Notes under the pieces: model-generated | The model's database searches: none | Seen by the model: only the letters and a program-made list of their open reading frames with translations | What the model was told of the DNA's origin: nothing | In this document: positions 25,015 through 35,024 of the stretch, in pieces | Layout of the letters: the number at the start of each line of letters is the position of its first letter | Numbering within the stretch: the first letter of the stretch is position 1 | Made by a program: the position numbers and the translations under genes | Assembly (NCBI RefSeq): GCF_014202895.1 | Contig: NZ_JACHHV010000011.1 | Location: forward strand, 1 to 46,441 | Direction of reading: 5' to 3' | DNA length: 46,441 nucleotides | Source of the DNA: Lactovum miscens | Lineage (GTDB): Bacteria; Bacillota; Bacilli; Lactobacillales; Streptococcaceae

Positions 25015-25061
25015 GTTCTCCTCTTATTTTCTTGCTGGTAAGTTTGCTAGTCCCTTGTTTC

Positions 25062-26945
25062 TCAATCACTCAAGCTATTTAACCTAGCAGATGAATGACT
25101 GGCTTGAATACGACGAAACATCTTCTCCACCTCAGTGCTAGTAAATTTTACCAATGCAGGTCGCCCATGAGGACAGTTATATGGATTCTCACATTGCGAC
25201 AACTGTCTTAATAAGTCTCGTGCTCCTTCAGGATCAATCGGATCGTGCGCTTTGATACTTGATTTACAGGCAATCATGATTGCCAGATTCTCCCGATACT
25301 TTTTAACTGAGGTTTCTTTATCATTCAGCAATAAGTCAATCAACTCATAAGTGGCACTTTCAATTTCACCTTCTCTCATCCAAATCGGATGTTCACGCAA
25401 TATAAGCTGAGAGTTTCCATATTCCTCTAAATAGAGACCTGCTTCTTCTAATTCTGACTTTCGCAAAAGCACGCGTTGAAAATCATTTTTTGGCAAATCA
25501 ATTAAAAGAGGCAAAAGTAAGTTTTGCTGTTCATAATTTACCTCTCCGATTTTGTCACGCCAATACTCATACTTTACCCGCTCCTGTGCTGCATGTTGAT
25601 CGACAATGTAAAATGCATCTGGTGATTGGCAAAGAAGATAAGTACTGTGAAGTTGAGCCAAATATTGAAGTTCTGGGAAAGTCTGATTGGCATTTGAAAC
25701 ACCTACTGAAGAGGTACTAGCTCTTTCAAACGGACTTGAATCCAAACTAAGCAACAGCTCTTTTTCTGTCAAAAAATTGTTAAGCTTTTCTTCTACTGGT
25801 TGCTTATATGAGGTGAAAGGTGTGCTTTTTTCTGATAGATTTGGAACCTTTTCAGCTTGCGCAAAATTTTGGGGGTCAAAAACTTCATTTAGATTCCTGT
25901 TTTCCAACATCCCAGCACGGGTTTGGGACAAATTTTCTAAGGCCAAAGGTATTAAAGTTTTCTCAGATAATGTCTTGCGAATTGATTCAGAAATTAACTG
26001 CATCAACTCATCACCTTTAGTAAATTTCACTTCTAGTTTATTTGGGTGAACATTAACATCTACTATTTGAGGTGACATTTGGATGTTCAAAACAACCAAT
26101 GGAAAACGACCTACCATTAATTTAGTTCCATAACCTTTAATAATTGCACGATTGATTTCCAAATTCCTAATATAGCGACCATTCAACAATATTGAAATAT
26201 AATTTCGACTCGCTCGTGTTAACTCAGGCAACGAGATATAACCTTGAATTTTATAATCTAAGTCTTCAGCCGAAATATCGATAATTTTCCGAGCATTTGC
26301 AATTCCATAGATTTGAGCGATTGTTTGACGCAAATCTCCTGAGCCAGTCGTTTGAACAATTGGTTTATTCTCACTAATTAAAGTAAAACTTGTTTCGGGG
26401 TGTGCCAGACTTTCACGATTAATAATATCCGTAATATGGTAATTTTCAACTTGGAGCGAATGAACAAATTTTAGTCGAGCTGGTGTATTGAAGAAGAGCT
26501 TTTTTATCGAAATTCTAGTCCCCTTAATTTTTGCCATCGCTTCGAGAAGCTCAACTTTCCCCCCTTTAGCAACTAAACGACTACCTGAAAGTTCCTTTTC
26601 AGTTGAAGTTTCTATTGTCAATTCAGAAATTGAAGCAATCGATGCAAGAGCTTCACCACGAAAGCCCAAAGTACGAATTCGATCTAGGTCCGCACTTGTT
26701 TTTATTTTACTGGTCGCATGACTGAGCAGTGCAATTGGCAAGTCGTCAGCCTCAATTCCTGAGCCATTGTCGATAATCTCAATCAGATTAAGACCCGCTT
26801 CTTCAACACTAACTCGAATTTTTTTTGCTCCCGAATCAATTGAGTTTTCAATTAACTCTTTGACAGCAGAGGCTGGCCTGTCAACTACCTCACCGGCTGA
26901 AATTTTATTGGCCAATTCTTCTGGGAGTTCTTTTATTATACCCAT
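25062..26945 (-). CDS. mutL: DNA mismatch repair protein MutL
   Basis: MutL couples mismatch recognition by MutS to strand incision. The 627-residue protein has an N-terminal GHKL ATPase with ELIENSIDSGA (catalytic Glu33), DNGSGI and TLGFRGEAL. A linker of about 340-420 follows, then a C-terminal dimerisation domain with the endonuclease motif DQHAAQERVKYE starting at residue 449, plus CPHGRP near the end. It is therefore of the nicking type expected where MutH is absent. ATG 26945 was chosen because of GAGGAGG upstream and the canonical MGIIKELPEELANKI start; 26966 is also open. Confidence 0.96.
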   Translation of the reverse strand: MGIIKELPEELANKISAGEVVDRPASAVKELIENSIDSGAKKIRVSVEEAGLNLIEIIDNGSGIEADDLPIALLSHATSKIKTSADLDRIRTLGFRGEALASIASISELTIETSTEKELSGSRLVAKGGKVELLEAMAKIKGTRISIKKLFFNTPARLKFVHSLQVENYHITDIINRESLAHPETSFTLISENKPIVQTTGSGDLRQTIAQIYGIANARKIIDISAEDLDYKIQGYISLPELTRASRNYISILLNGRYIRNLEINRAIIKGYGTKLMVGRFPLVVLNIQMSPQIVDVNVHPNKLEVKFTKGDELMQLISESIRKTLSEKTLIPLALENLSQTRAGMLENRNLNEVFDPQNFAQAEKVPNLSEKSTPFTSYKQPVEEKLNNFLTEKELLLSLDSSPFERASTSSVGVSNANQTFPELQYLAQLHSTYLLCQSPDAFYIVDQHAAQERVKYEYWRDKIGEVNYEQQNLLLPLLIDLPKNDFQRVLLRKSELEEAGLYLEEYGNSQLILREHPIWMREGEIESATYELIDLLLNDKETSVKKYRENLAIMIACKSSIKAHDPIDPEGARDLLRQLSQCENPYNCPHGRPALVKFTSTEVEKMFRRIQASHSSARLNSLSD

Positions 26946-27011
26946 TTTGAAAACTCCTCCTCGCATTCCTTTTTTACTTGAAAAAAGTTCTGATTCTATT
27001 TTTGAAATAAT

Positions 27012-29498
27012 TTACAACAATTCTTTTAGCTTGACCAATTGGTTCATCGCTTCAATTGGTGTCATATTCATTATATCAAGAGCCTCCAAAGCTATTTCAA
27101 CTTCTGATTCCTTTGAATCAAAAGTGAAAAGTTCCATTTGCTCTGAATTTCCTGAGTTGACGAGATTAGGAGATTGATTCTCAAGCTTTTGGAGAATCAC
27201 ATCAGCTCTTGTCAACAAGTCATTTGGCAATCCTGCAATTTTAGCAACATGAATACCATAGGACTTATCTGCAGGACCATCTGAAATCTTATGCAAAAAG
27301 ACAACTTCACCATTCTGTTCCAAAGTAGAAACGTGGACATTAGTCAAGTCTTTTAAAGTTTTGTCAAGGCTTGTCAACTCATGATAATGAGTTGCAAAAA
27401 GAGTCTTGGCATGAATATGATCATGAATATATTCAATAATGGCCTGAGCCAATGCCATACCATCATATGTTGCAGTCCCCCGGCCAAGTTCATCAAACAG
27501 GATCAACGAGTTAGCAGTTGCATGTTGAATTGCTTGATTTGCCTCTGACATTTCGACCATAAAGGTAGATTCACCACCAATTAAATTATCTGAGGCACCT
27601 ATCCGCGTAAAAATTGCATCAAAAACTGGCATCTCTGCTGCTTCAGCAGGCAAATAAGATCCGATTTGAGCCAAAATCACGAGCAATGCAAATTGTCGCA
27701 TGTAGGTCGATTTTCCGGACATATTCGGTCCAGTAATCAGTTGAATATTTGTCCCATCAAATAAATGAATATCGTTTGCAACATATTCTTGATCTCCCAT
27801 GACGGCTTCAATTACTGCATGACGTCCCTTATCAATTTTTACTTCATGTGAGGTCTCATTTAGCAGCGGGCAAGTATAGTTATACTTTTCAGCTACTGTT
27901 GCCAAACTCTGTAAGCAATCAATCTCGGCCACTGTTGCAGCAAGAACTTGTAATCGATTTATATACTTTATAATTTGTTCTCGAACTTTTTGGAAAAGAG
28001 TATATTCCAAATTTGAAGATTTTTCTTGAGCTTCTAAAACAGTTATTTCAATTGCCTCAAGATCTGGCGTAGTGTAACGAGTCGCGCTTTTCAGAGCCTT
28101 TTTGTAGATAAAATAACTGGGTACTCGATCAAGTTGAGAATTCGTGACATGGAAATAAAAGCCATCTTGACGATTATATTCAATCTTCAAGCCAGAAATC
28201 CCAGTTTTTTCCTTTTCTTTAGCTTCCAGTTCAAGCCGCCAAGTATTTCCTTCTGTTAAGGCTTCACGATACTTATCAAGTTGTGCATTATAGCCTTTCT
28301 TGATAATGCCACCTTCGGTAATACTGCGTTGCGCATTTTCATCAATAGCGGCATTAATTAGGTTTGAAAGCTCTGGAATCTCATCCAAATTGGATATTAT
28401 ATCCAGAAGCAACTCACTTCCCATGACTTTCATCACATTGCGAATTGCTGGAACATTTGACAATGAATTAGAAAGTTGCAACAAGTCAATTGGGACGGCT
28501 TTACCAAAAGATACCCTGGAAGCCAAACGTTCCAGATCATAAACACCTTTTAAAGCCTCAATCAAGTCGGCTCGTTCAAAAAAGTTTTCAATGAGTGCGG
28601 TAACAATTCCTTGACGCTTCTGAATTCGAGCTAAATCGATCAGGGGATGTTCAATCCAAGATTTAAGCATTCGCGTTCCCATGGCAGTCTTTGTCGCATC
28701 AAGTAACCCATACAAGGTCCCAAACTTCTTCCCATCGCGCTTATTTATAGTAAGCTCCAGTGCAGTCTTTGTTGCATAGTCCATTTGAAGAAAATCTGCG
28801 ATTTCATAATGAACAGCCTCCTGAATATGAGTCAAATCTCTTAGCTGAGTCCGTGACACATAATTCATAAGTTTTTCGCAAACATCTTCACCTGTGAATT
28901 CTTCTGAAATTAGGAGATTGTGTTGCTTTGTCAAAACTTCTCTCTGTTCATCAGAGAGATTAAACCCAACCACGACCTCACGTGCTCTTAAAGAAGCAAT
29001 TTCACCACAAACAGCTGCAAAATTTACCAACTCGGTTCTTTTAAATTCACCCGTTGCCAAATCCAAATAAGCCAACGTAAAATTATCTGCCACTTTATCA
29101 ATTCCGACCAGGAAGTTGTTATCACTTGAAGAAAGAGTGTCAACTGTTGTTCCAGGTGTAATTACCTGAGTCACACCACGTTTAACAACCCCAATTGCAT
29201 CTTTGGGATTTTCTAATTGGTCAGCTATTGCTACTTTATAGCCAAGATTAACTAATTTCTCAACATATTCCATGACCGATTTATGAGGTACACCCGCCAT
29301 TGGAATGGGATTATCCGCATTTTTATTGCGTGAAGTCAAAGTTAATTCTAAAATCTGGGCAGCATTTACCGCATCCTCATAAAATAGCTCATAAAAATCT
29401 CCCATTCGAAAAAGCAAAAAGGCGTCTGGATAATCTTTTTTGACGTCTAAATATTGTTGCATACCTGGTGATATTTTTTCCTGTGTTATAAAATCCAT
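27012..29498 (-). CDS. mutS: DNA mismatch repair protein MutS
   Basis: MutS recognises mismatches and small loops. The 828-residue product has the mismatch-contacting motif [12 protein letters not shown] near the N-terminus (the Phe-x-Glu wedge), a connector and lever region, and an ABC-type ATPase. The ATPase shows Walker [10 protein letters not shown] near residue 600, Walker [14 protein letters not shown] and the downstream histidine ATHYHEL. It precedes mutL by 66 bases on the same strand. Its promoter is an extended -10 (TGTTATAAT) ending 8 bases before the ATG with no ribosome-binding site, so the transcript is nearly leaderless. Confidence 0.97.
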   Translation of the reverse strand: MDFITQEKISPGMQQYLDVKKDYPDAFLLFRMGDFYELFYEDAVNAAQILELTLTSRNKNADNPIPMAGVPHKSVMEYVEKLVNLGYKVAIADQLENPKDAIGVVKRGVTQVITPGTTVDTLSSSDNNFLVGIDKVADNFTLAYLDLATGEFKRTELVNFAAVCGEIASLRAREVVVGFNLSDEQREVLTKQHNLLISEEFTGEDVCEKLMNYVSRTQLRDLTHIQEAVHYEIADFLQMDYATKTALELTINKRDGKKFGTLYGLLDATKTAMGTRMLKSWIEHPLIDLARIQKRQGIVTALIENFFERADLIEALKGVYDLERLASRVSFGKAVPIDLLQLSNSLSNVPAIRNVMKVMGSELLLDIISNLDEIPELSNLINAAIDENAQRSITEGGIIKKGYNAQLDKYREALTEGNTWRLELEAKEKEKTGISGLKIEYNRQDGFYFHVTNSQLDRVPSYFIYKKALKSATRYTTPDLEAIEITVLEAQEKSSNLEYTLFQKVREQIIKYINRLQVLAATVAEIDCLQSLATVAEKYNYTCPLLNETSHEVKIDKGRHAVIEAVMGDQEYVANDIHLFDGTNIQLITGPNMSGKSTYMRQFALLVILAQIGSYLPAEAAEMPVFDAIFTRIGASDNLIGGESTFMVEMSEANQAIQHATANSLILFDELGRGTATYDGMALAQAIIEYIHDHIHAKTLFATHYHELTSLDKTLKDLTNVHVSTLEQNGEVVFLHKISDGPADKSYGIHVAKIAGLPNDLLTRADVILQKLENQSPNLVNSGNSEQMELFTFDSKESEVEIALEALDIMNMTPIEAMNQLVKLKELL

Positions 29499-29506
29499 TA
29501 ATTTTA

Positions 29507-29512
29507 ATTATA
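29507..29512 (-). promoter_or_regulatory. mutS -10 box, near-leaderless
   Basis: Minus-strand TGTTATAAT is an extended -10, ending 8 bases before the mutS ATG at 29498. No Shine-Dalgarno sequence is present in between. Confidence 0.55.
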
Positions 29513-29811
29513 ACATTAATGAAAGTAAAACAAAATCTAACTGAATGAATTCAAAGTGTCGCATCTTCTTTAAACAAATTGTTTGAGTGATCTTGCTATT
29601 TTAAGATTCAGTAGAAATAATAGATTGCAAGTTTACGGTTTCTAGTCATGTCAGAGAGTGTTAATATTACTTTGCTAAAGAGTTGGATTTCTTCTTTTAA
29701 CTGTTTTGAAACATGAAGTTGAAAATTCTCATAAAAGCGTTCCACTTTAAGTATGACAAGGACTGTTATGGTTATGCAGTTTTGTTTTACCTTTTTTACC
29801 CAATAAGAGTA
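29513..29811. other. Intergenic DNA between mutS and the argR unit
   Basis: No intact gene is recognised. A short minus-strand reading from about 29790 to the stop at 29608 gives a coherent but unidentified peptide containing FYENFQLHVSKQLKEE and LSDMTRNRKLAIYYFY, possibly the tail of a lost gene. It has no visible start signal. Confidence 0.3.
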
Positions 29812-29854
29812 AAAAAAATAGCCTATTGTCTCACCTTAAGGGAGGATAATAGGC
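29812..29854 (-). terminator. Terminator of the argR-ylbF unit
   Basis: On the minus strand GCCTATT pairs with AATAGGC, enclosing further partial pairing, and is followed by TATTTTTTTT. It separates this unit from mutS. Confidence 0.8.
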
Positions 29855-29994
29855 AAAACATCTTTCATCTCGGCATTAAAAACTCAAACTTTTCAATGCT
29901 ACGCCATAAATTACGTTTCAAATTATCAGTTTATATTAAGTTCTCTCATTTTAAGATTTTTATAATCTCTGTTTTATAGAGTCGTCTTGTTTCT

Positions 29995-30339
29995 TCAATG
30001 GGAAGCTTCCATAGCAAGTAAGCCATCATTGACTTTACGCTCGATTTCTCCGGTAACATATGTTAAGAGATCATCTGTGTCTATCATTTTATTAACATAA
30101 TTCTGCACTTCTGAATTTAACTTCAAAGTTTTTTCAAGCCTTTGAGCTTGGAAAGAGGTTTCTTTGAAGGCTTGAAACTTTCCAATCTGTTTAAATAAAA
30201 TTGCGTCTTTCTGAAGTTTTTTCATCAACTGATAATCTGACCAAAGTTTCTCATCAGATCGAAGTAACTCTTCAGAACGCTTAAATTCCTGAACATAATC
30301 AAGTTCAGAAATTAATTCAGACAGTTTTTTTGAGAGCAT
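29995..30339 (-). CDS. YlbF/YmcA family protein
   Basis: This is a 114-residue, all-helical cytosolic protein of the YlbF/YmcA family. In Bacillus such proteins form a complex with RNase Y that affects mRNA processing and competence. The long heptad-like stretches (ELISELDYVQEFKRSEELL, LMKKLQKDAILFKQIGKFQ, QNYVNKMIDTDDLL) fit this fold. It overlaps the end of argR by 23 bases, so it is translationally coupled to the arginine repressor. Its role in this organism is not shown by sequence. Confidence 0.75.
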   Translation of the reverse strand: MLSKKLSELISELDYVQEFKRSEELLRSDEKLWSDYQLMKKLQKDAILFKQIGKFQAFKETSFQAQRLEKTLKLNSEVQNYVNKMIDTDDLLTYVTGEIERKVNDGLLAMEASH

Positions 30340-30784
30340 CTTGAATTTCTTTCAAAAGAGCATTAGCTGAATCAACACTATCGCAAACTATAAAAAGCGT
30401 ATCCGCTCCTGCTAAAGTTCCAAGAATTTCTGCTTTATTTTGGCCATCAATCTCATCTGCTAAGATTGATGCCTCTCCAAGTTCTGTGCGGCAAATCACC
30501 ATAAACATGACACTTTGAGCGGAGAGTATCTGAGAACGATATGTGATATTGAGATTTATTAGTCTTTGGTTTGAATTATAAATTCCATAGAAATTCTCAT
30601 TACCGTGTCGAAATTTCACAATTCCCAATTCACTTATATCGCGAGAAAGAGTTGCCTGTGTAGCCTTAACCCCAAGTTCTCCAAGTTCTTTTGAGAGCTC
30701 AGCCTGTGTAGAAATGTGTTTTTCTTTTATAACATCTATTATAAGTTGGCGTCGATCTTCTTGTGTTTGTTTACCAATTTTCAT
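30317..30784 (-). CDS. argR: Arginine repressor ArgR
   Basis: This arginine-responsive regulator would control arginine synthesis and the arc cluster. The 155-residue product has an N-terminal winged helix (about 1-70, HISTQAELSKELGELGVKATQATLSRDI) and a C-terminal arginine-binding oligomerisation domain with GTLAGADTLFIV. It is divergent from argS. ATG 30784 is preferred over the TTG at 30790. An extended -10 (TGGTATAAT, -10 at 30792-30797) ends 7 bases before the ATG and no ribosome-binding site exists, so a leaderless mRNA is likely. Lactococci usually have a second paralogue, not in this window. Confidence 0.92.
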   Translation of the reverse strand: MKIGKQTQEDRRQLIIDVIKEKHISTQAELSKELGELGVKATQATLSRDISELGIVKFRHGNENFYGIYNSNQRLINLNITYRSQILSAQSVMFMVICRTELGEASILADEIDGQNKAEILGTLAGADTLFIVCDSVDSANALLKEIQDALKKTV

Positions 30785-30810
30785 TTCCAATATTATACCA
30801 TAATTTATGA

Positions 30811-30816
30811 TATAAT
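30811..30816 (+). promoter_or_regulatory. argS -10 box
   Basis: TATAAT lies between argR and argS, only 13 bases from the divergent argR -10 box, so the two promoters face away from each other across very AT-rich DNA. The -35 box is weak. Confidence 0.55.
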
Positions 30817-30827
30817 AATCACAAAAA

Positions 30828-30855
30828 AGCTGTATTTTACAGCTATTTTGAGTAT
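30828..30855 (+). promoter_or_regulatory. Terminator-like hairpin in the argS leader
   Basis: AGCTGTA pairs with TACAGCT around TTT and is followed by ATTTTGAGTATTTTT. It lies right after the predicted start of transcription, within a leader of about 120 bases. A second pairing TTTTCAGC/GCTGAAAA brackets 30876-30921. No T-box features are seen. Confidence 0.4.
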
Positions 30856-30942
30856 TTTTATGATCAATATATTTAGAATTTTCAGCTTCTTATTTTGTAA
30901 CCTTTCAATGACCGCTGAAAAAATTATGGAGAAATTTTTCAA

Positions 30943-32640
30943 ATGAACGAAAAAAAAATCGTTGCTCAAGTTATTGCTAAGGAACTTAATGATGAACTGA
31001 CTAGTGATAAAATCTATGAGCTTCTTGAATCACCAAAAAATATTGAAATGGGTGATATTGCCTTTCCAACTTTTTCATTAGCAAAGAAGCTACACAAATC
31101 TCCACAAATTATTGCCACTGAACTCGCCGAGAAAATAGATGTAAGTTCATTTGAAAAGATTGAAGCTACTGGTTCCTACATTAACTTCTTCCTTGACAAA
31201 AACGCTGTTGCTTCAGATGTTATTAATGAAATTGTAGACAAATCTGGAAGCTATGGCAATCAAAACATTGGCCAAGGGCGAAATGTCACTCTTGATATGT
31301 CTTCACCTAATATTGCTAAACCCTTCGGTATTGGTCATCTCCGTTCTACAGTTATTGCTGACTCAATCGCCTTTATCTATGAAAAATTAGGTTATATTCC
31401 TGTTCGTATTAATCACCTCGGTGACTGGGGTAAACAGTTTGGTATGCTTATCACGGCCTATGAATTATGGGGAGACGAAGAAGCCGTAAAAGCTCATCCT
31501 ATTGATGAACTCTTAAAATTGTATGTAAAAATCAACGCAGAAGCAGAAACCAATCCCCAGCTTGACGAAGAAGCCAGAGCTTGGTTCCTGAAACTAGAAA
31601 ATGGCGACAAGGAAGCCCTTGCTCTCTGGCAATGGTTCCGGGATGAATCACTTATTGAGTTTCAACGTATATATGACAAAATGAACGTTAGCTTTGCCTC
31701 TATGAATGGCGAAGCATTCTACAACGATAAAATGGATGAAATTGTTGATCTTCTTGAAAAAAAGGGATTACTTATCGAGTCACAAGGTGCTTCAATCGTT
31801 GACCTTCAAAAATACAATCTCAACCCAGCTATGATCAAAAAATCAGATGGGGCTACTCTTTATATTACACGTGATTTGGCTGCTGCTCTCTATCGCAAAA
31901 GAACTTATGATTTTGCAAAATCTATTTACGTTGTTGGCAATGAACAGTCTGGTCACTTCAAACAACTAAAGGCAGTCCTTAAGGAAATGGGATACGCATG
32001 GTCAGATGATATGGTACATGTCGCTTTCGGCTTAGTCACTAAAGACGGAAAAAAACTTTCTACTCGTAAAGGCAATGTTATCTTACTTGAGCCAACAATT
32101 GATGAAGCAATTGAACGTTCTTTAAAGCAAATCAATGATAAAAATCCTAAACTTGCCAATAAAGAAAAAGTTGCCACTCAAGTCGGAGTTGGGGCTATTA
32201 AATTTTATGATCTTAAAACAGATCGCATGAATGGCTATGACTTTAATCTTGAAAAGATGGTTAGTTTTGAAGGAGAAACAGGCCCCTATGTCCAATACGC
32301 GAACGCTCGTATTCAGTCTATTCTGAGAAAAGCCAATTTTAAGGTTAATCTCAATCTTCAACTCAGCTTTTTGGAAAATGGTAGTGAACATTGGGAACTT
32401 ATCACTTTATTGAAAGACTTCCCTACTACTGTAAAAAGAGCAGCAGATAAGTATGAGCCAAGTATCCTCGCTAAATACGTGATCAACTTAGCTCAGTCAT
32501 TCAACCGTTATTATGCACATGTACGCATCCTTGATGAAACTTCTGAGCGTGAAAGCCGTTTGACTTTGATCTATGCTGTTTCTGTTATTCTTAAAGAATC
32601 CCTTCGACTTCTCGGTATAGAGTCTCCTGAAGAAATGTAA
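30943..32640 (+). CDS. argS: Arginyl-tRNA synthetase
   Basis: This class I synthetase charges tRNA-Arg. The 565 residues have the ArgS N-terminal additional domain, the HIGH-type signature [15 protein letters not shown] (121-135), the KMSKS-equivalent KKLSTRKGN near residue 370, and a C-terminal anticodon domain ([14 protein letters not shown]). A GGAG ribosome-binding site precedes ATG 30943. It is divergent from argR and precedes the arc cluster, so it sits within a broader arginine locus. Confidence 0.96.
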   Translation: MNEKKIVAQVIAKELNDELTSDKIYELLESPKNIEMGDIAFPTFSLAKKLHKSPQIIATELAEKIDVSSFEKIEATGSYINFFLDKNAVASDVINEIVDKSGSYGNQNIGQGRNVTLDMSSPNIAKPFGIGHLRSTVIADSIAFIYEKLGYIPVRINHLGDWGKQFGMLITAYELWGDEEAVKAHPIDELLKLYVKINAEAETNPQLDEEARAWFLKLENGDKEALALWQWFRDESLIEFQRIYDKMNVSFASMNGEAFYNDKMDEIVDLLEKKGLLIESQGASIVDLQKYNLNPAMIKKSDGATLYITRDLAAALYRKRTYDFAKSIYVVGNEQSGHFKQLKAVLKEMGYAWSDDMVHVAFGLVTKDGKKLSTRKGNVILLEPTIDEAIERSLKQINDKNPKLANKEKVATQVGVGAIKFYDLKTDRMNGYDFNLEKMVSFEGETGPYVQYANARIQSILRKANFKVNLNLQLSFLENGSEHWELITLLKDFPTTVKRAADKYEPSILAKYVINLAQSFNRYYAHVRILDETSERESRLTLIYAVSVILKESLRLLGIESPEEM

Positions 32641-32680
32641 AATACATTTTAACTTTTTATAAATTTTAACAATAAATATT

Positions 32681-32707
32681 AGTGTGCGATCTGCTCACTT
32701 TTTTACT
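32681..32707 (+). terminator. Terminator after argS
   Basis: AGTGTGC pairs with GCTCACT (one mismatch) around GATCT, followed by a run of T. Confidence 0.7.
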
Positions 32708-33460
32708 TTTAATATGCAAACCTATAAAATATAAATATATGCGCTTTATCTAAAACAATTTAATGAAAATTTTCTTATAAAACGGCAAAGAAAAAGTTCC
32801 AAATCTTTCGGCGTTCACAATTTTCTTTATTTCTATCGCGGATATACCAGTTCTAACTTAGTTCACCCTTTCAGACGCATATTACAACTAAAAATTTGGT
32901 AACAGCATCTCTAGCACATACAAAGTCTTGATAACGAATTCTCTGGGTATGTTTGGGATATTATTATGATAACTATCTATGGGTTGAAAACGGCAACCAT
33001 AGAATGATGGTTCGATAGAAGTTTAATTCAATTACTGTTGCAGGTGACTTTCTAAGTTAGTTAACCAAACTAGTTTATATTAAAGCAGTATTGACTCTAT
33101 CATAAATTGCTTCAAAAGTCGTGAAAAATTCTCAACCCTGTTTTGATAACTCTCTTAACGCTTATTACTAGCTGTGCTAAAAAATAGCAGAAGAAATTTT
33201 AGATTTCCATGTTTTGATTATTTCCGTTACGAGTGCAGAATGTTTTGAAAATATCACTATGTTGTAATTGTTTGGTGAGTTGGCAGGACAGATACCTCGC
33301 TTCCACAGCTAGTTTATCCGTGACAGATGTGGCTTCTCAGGAATTCAGAGTATGTAAAAGCAAACTATCGCCACTGCGTTTAATCCAACATGGTTCACAT
33401 ATAGAAAAACTTCTGCCAAAATAAGCTTGCAAAAGTTTTAGTAAATACATATTCCAAAAA
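32708..33460. other. Gene-free region, possibly decayed transposase
   Basis: No intact gene is seen in about 750 bases. The only open reading of note (33233-33424 on the plus strand) resembles nothing known. On the minus strand at about 33230-33420 broken frames show Cys- and His-rich fragments (CEPCWIKRS, RYLSCQ, HSDIFKTFC) faintly like the zinc-binding start of an ISL3-type transposase. A short palindrome AACCATAGAATGATGGTT lies near 32995. Low confidence. Confidence 0.25.
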
Positions 33461-34921
33461 TTAGAGTCCTAAAGATGATCTCAAATTAATCCAGTTTCCT
33501 ATCAGGCCAAACAAGGCTAGAATTGCTAAGAGTGCAATTAGAAACATTGCTAACCACTCATTTCTATGAATCTTGAGCTTATGTTCCCGCCGAGCAATTA
33601 TATACAGTGCAAACCCAATTGTATAGAGCAAGGTTGTTAGCCAGATATATTCCCAACCACTTAGGTAGAGAGCTAAGAGTTGGAAAACCAAGGCAACAGC
33701 ACCAAAAGCTCCAATTTCAGCCTGTTTTTTCTGAATCCCCAACTTTATAACGTAAAGTCCAACAAGAGCATAACAAATCATAATAGCTGCCGTACAAAGA
33801 TTGACAAAAACTATGTAGGCATTTGTAAAGAAATAAGTGACAACAATAAAAATCTGAACAATAATTTCGGTTAGCCAAAGCGAATTACTTGGTGCATTAT
33901 ACTTGTTGCGCTTATCAAACCAATTTGGCAACAAACGTTGCTCTGCCATCTGAGAGGTTGCTTCAACTGGTAGCATTGTCCATGCCAGCCAAGCTCCCAT
34001 AATTGAGATTATCAGTCCTACCGCCATAACAGCACTTCCCCAAGTCCCTACCATTTGTTTCATGATATAAACAAGTCCAGGAGTTTGAAGCTTTGCCAAA
34101 GCAGATTGATTCAAATAGCCAAAAGGTAGGAGAGAAAGAATAATATAAATAGCCAACAAGATAATAACACCCAACACGCTGGCACGACCAGCGTCATCTT
34201 TTTTCTTAGCACGGTTACTCATCATCGCCGCTCCCTCGACCCCAACAAATAGAAAAACCATAACCATCAAAGAGCTCTTTACCTGTCCCAATAAATCAGT
34301 GGCCGATAGCTTATCGCTGACAAATAAAAGTCCCTGAGCATTTTTTACTACATTACCCCAGAAATGGGCCGTAAAGAGACCTGCCTTAAAGCTAAGCACA
34401 GCTACTATCGTGAAAAAACCTAGGGGTACCAATTTGGCAACCAAAATAACTGCATTAATAAAGGCTGCAGACTCAACCCCATAGACAACGATAATTGTCA
34501 TTCCTAGAGAAATAATCGAAACTACAACAATTGATATTAGAGTCAGTGATCCTTTGGCTGTCTGAAAACTAGGTATGAAATAAGCCATTGTCTGCATAAG
34601 TAATACAGCAAAGGCAATATTTCCGAACCAGCTTGATAAGTAGTAACCCCAACCAGAAAGAAAACCAACAAAATCACCAAATCCTGCACGAGCATAGTCT
34701 GACAAACCACTTAATTCCGGCATTTTTAAGACTAAATAATTCAAACAAAGTACCAAAGCAACTATACCTACACCTACAAAAAACCAACTAATAACGACAC
34801 CACCTGGTGTTGCTTCTATCGCCAAAGAATTTGTTAAATTAAATACACCACCACCAATGGCTGAACTGACAATTACTGCAATGAGGGCAAATAATCCGAT
34901 ACCTTTTTGTTTTTTTTGCAT
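33461..34921 (-). CDS. arcD2: Arginine/ornithine antiporter ArcD (second copy)
   Basis: This membrane antiporter exchanges external arginine for internal ornithine. The 486 residues form about 12-13 hydrophobic segments, and the APA-family start GLFALIAVIVSSAIGGGVFN is intact. It is clearly related to the 530-residue copy at 38161, matching it in blocks such as YARAGFGD, GVEGAAMM and AWLAWTMLPVEAT, but it is shorter at the C-terminus. It is the last gene of the arc cluster. An extended -10 (TGTTATAAT, -10 at 34963-34968 on the minus strand) suggests a promoter of its own. Confidence 0.9.
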   Translation of the reverse strand: MQKKQKGIGLFALIAVIVSSAIGGGVFNLTNSLAIEATPGGVVISWFFVGVGIVALVLCLNYLVLKMPELSGLSDYARAGFGDFVGFLSGWGYYLSSWFGNIAFAVLLMQTMAYFIPSFQTAKGSLTLISIVVVSIISLGMTIIVVYGVESAAFINAVILVAKLVPLGFFTIVAVLSFKAGLFTAHFWGNVVKNAQGLLFVSDKLSATDLLGQVKSSLMVMVFLFVGVEGAAMMSNRAKKKDDAGRASVLGVIILLAIYIILSLLPFGYLNQSALAKLQTPGLVYIMKQMVGTWGSAVMAVGLIISIMGAWLAWTMLPVEATSQMAEQRLLPNWFDKRNKYNAPSNSLWLTEIIVQIFIVVTYFFTNAYIVFVNLCTAAIMICYALVGLYVIKLGIQKKQAEIGAFGAVALVFQLLALYLSGWEYIWLTTLLYTIGFALYIIARREHKLKIHRNEWLAMFLIALLAILALFGLIGNWINLRSSLGL

Positions 34922-34962
34922 ATTTATTCTATTCTATAATTTTTATTAGTGAAATCAAGGTG

Positions 34963-34968
34963 ATTATA
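34963..34968 (-). promoter_or_regulatory. Probable arcD2 promoter (-10)
   Basis: Minus-strand TGTTATAAT forms an extended -10 with TTGAAG 15 bases upstream. It lies 41 bases before the arcD2 start codon. Confidence 0.45.
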
Positions 34969-35024
34969 ACATATTAAAAAATCCTTCAAAAAGTACGTTT
35001 GATAACTTATCTCGTTATTTACTA

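Noticed and set aside
29713-29979. An 88-codon plus-strand open reading frame between mutS and the YlbF gene
   Set aside because: It runs across the minus-strand terminator hairpin at 29812-29854 and shows no family features.
30821-30942. T-box leader for argS
   Set aside because: No T-box consensus (GGGTGGNACCGCG) or specifier arrangement was found.
33233-33424. A 63-codon plus-strand open reading frame as a gene
   Set aside because: It has no ribosome-binding site, no promoter and no recognisable domain, and lies in a decayed region.
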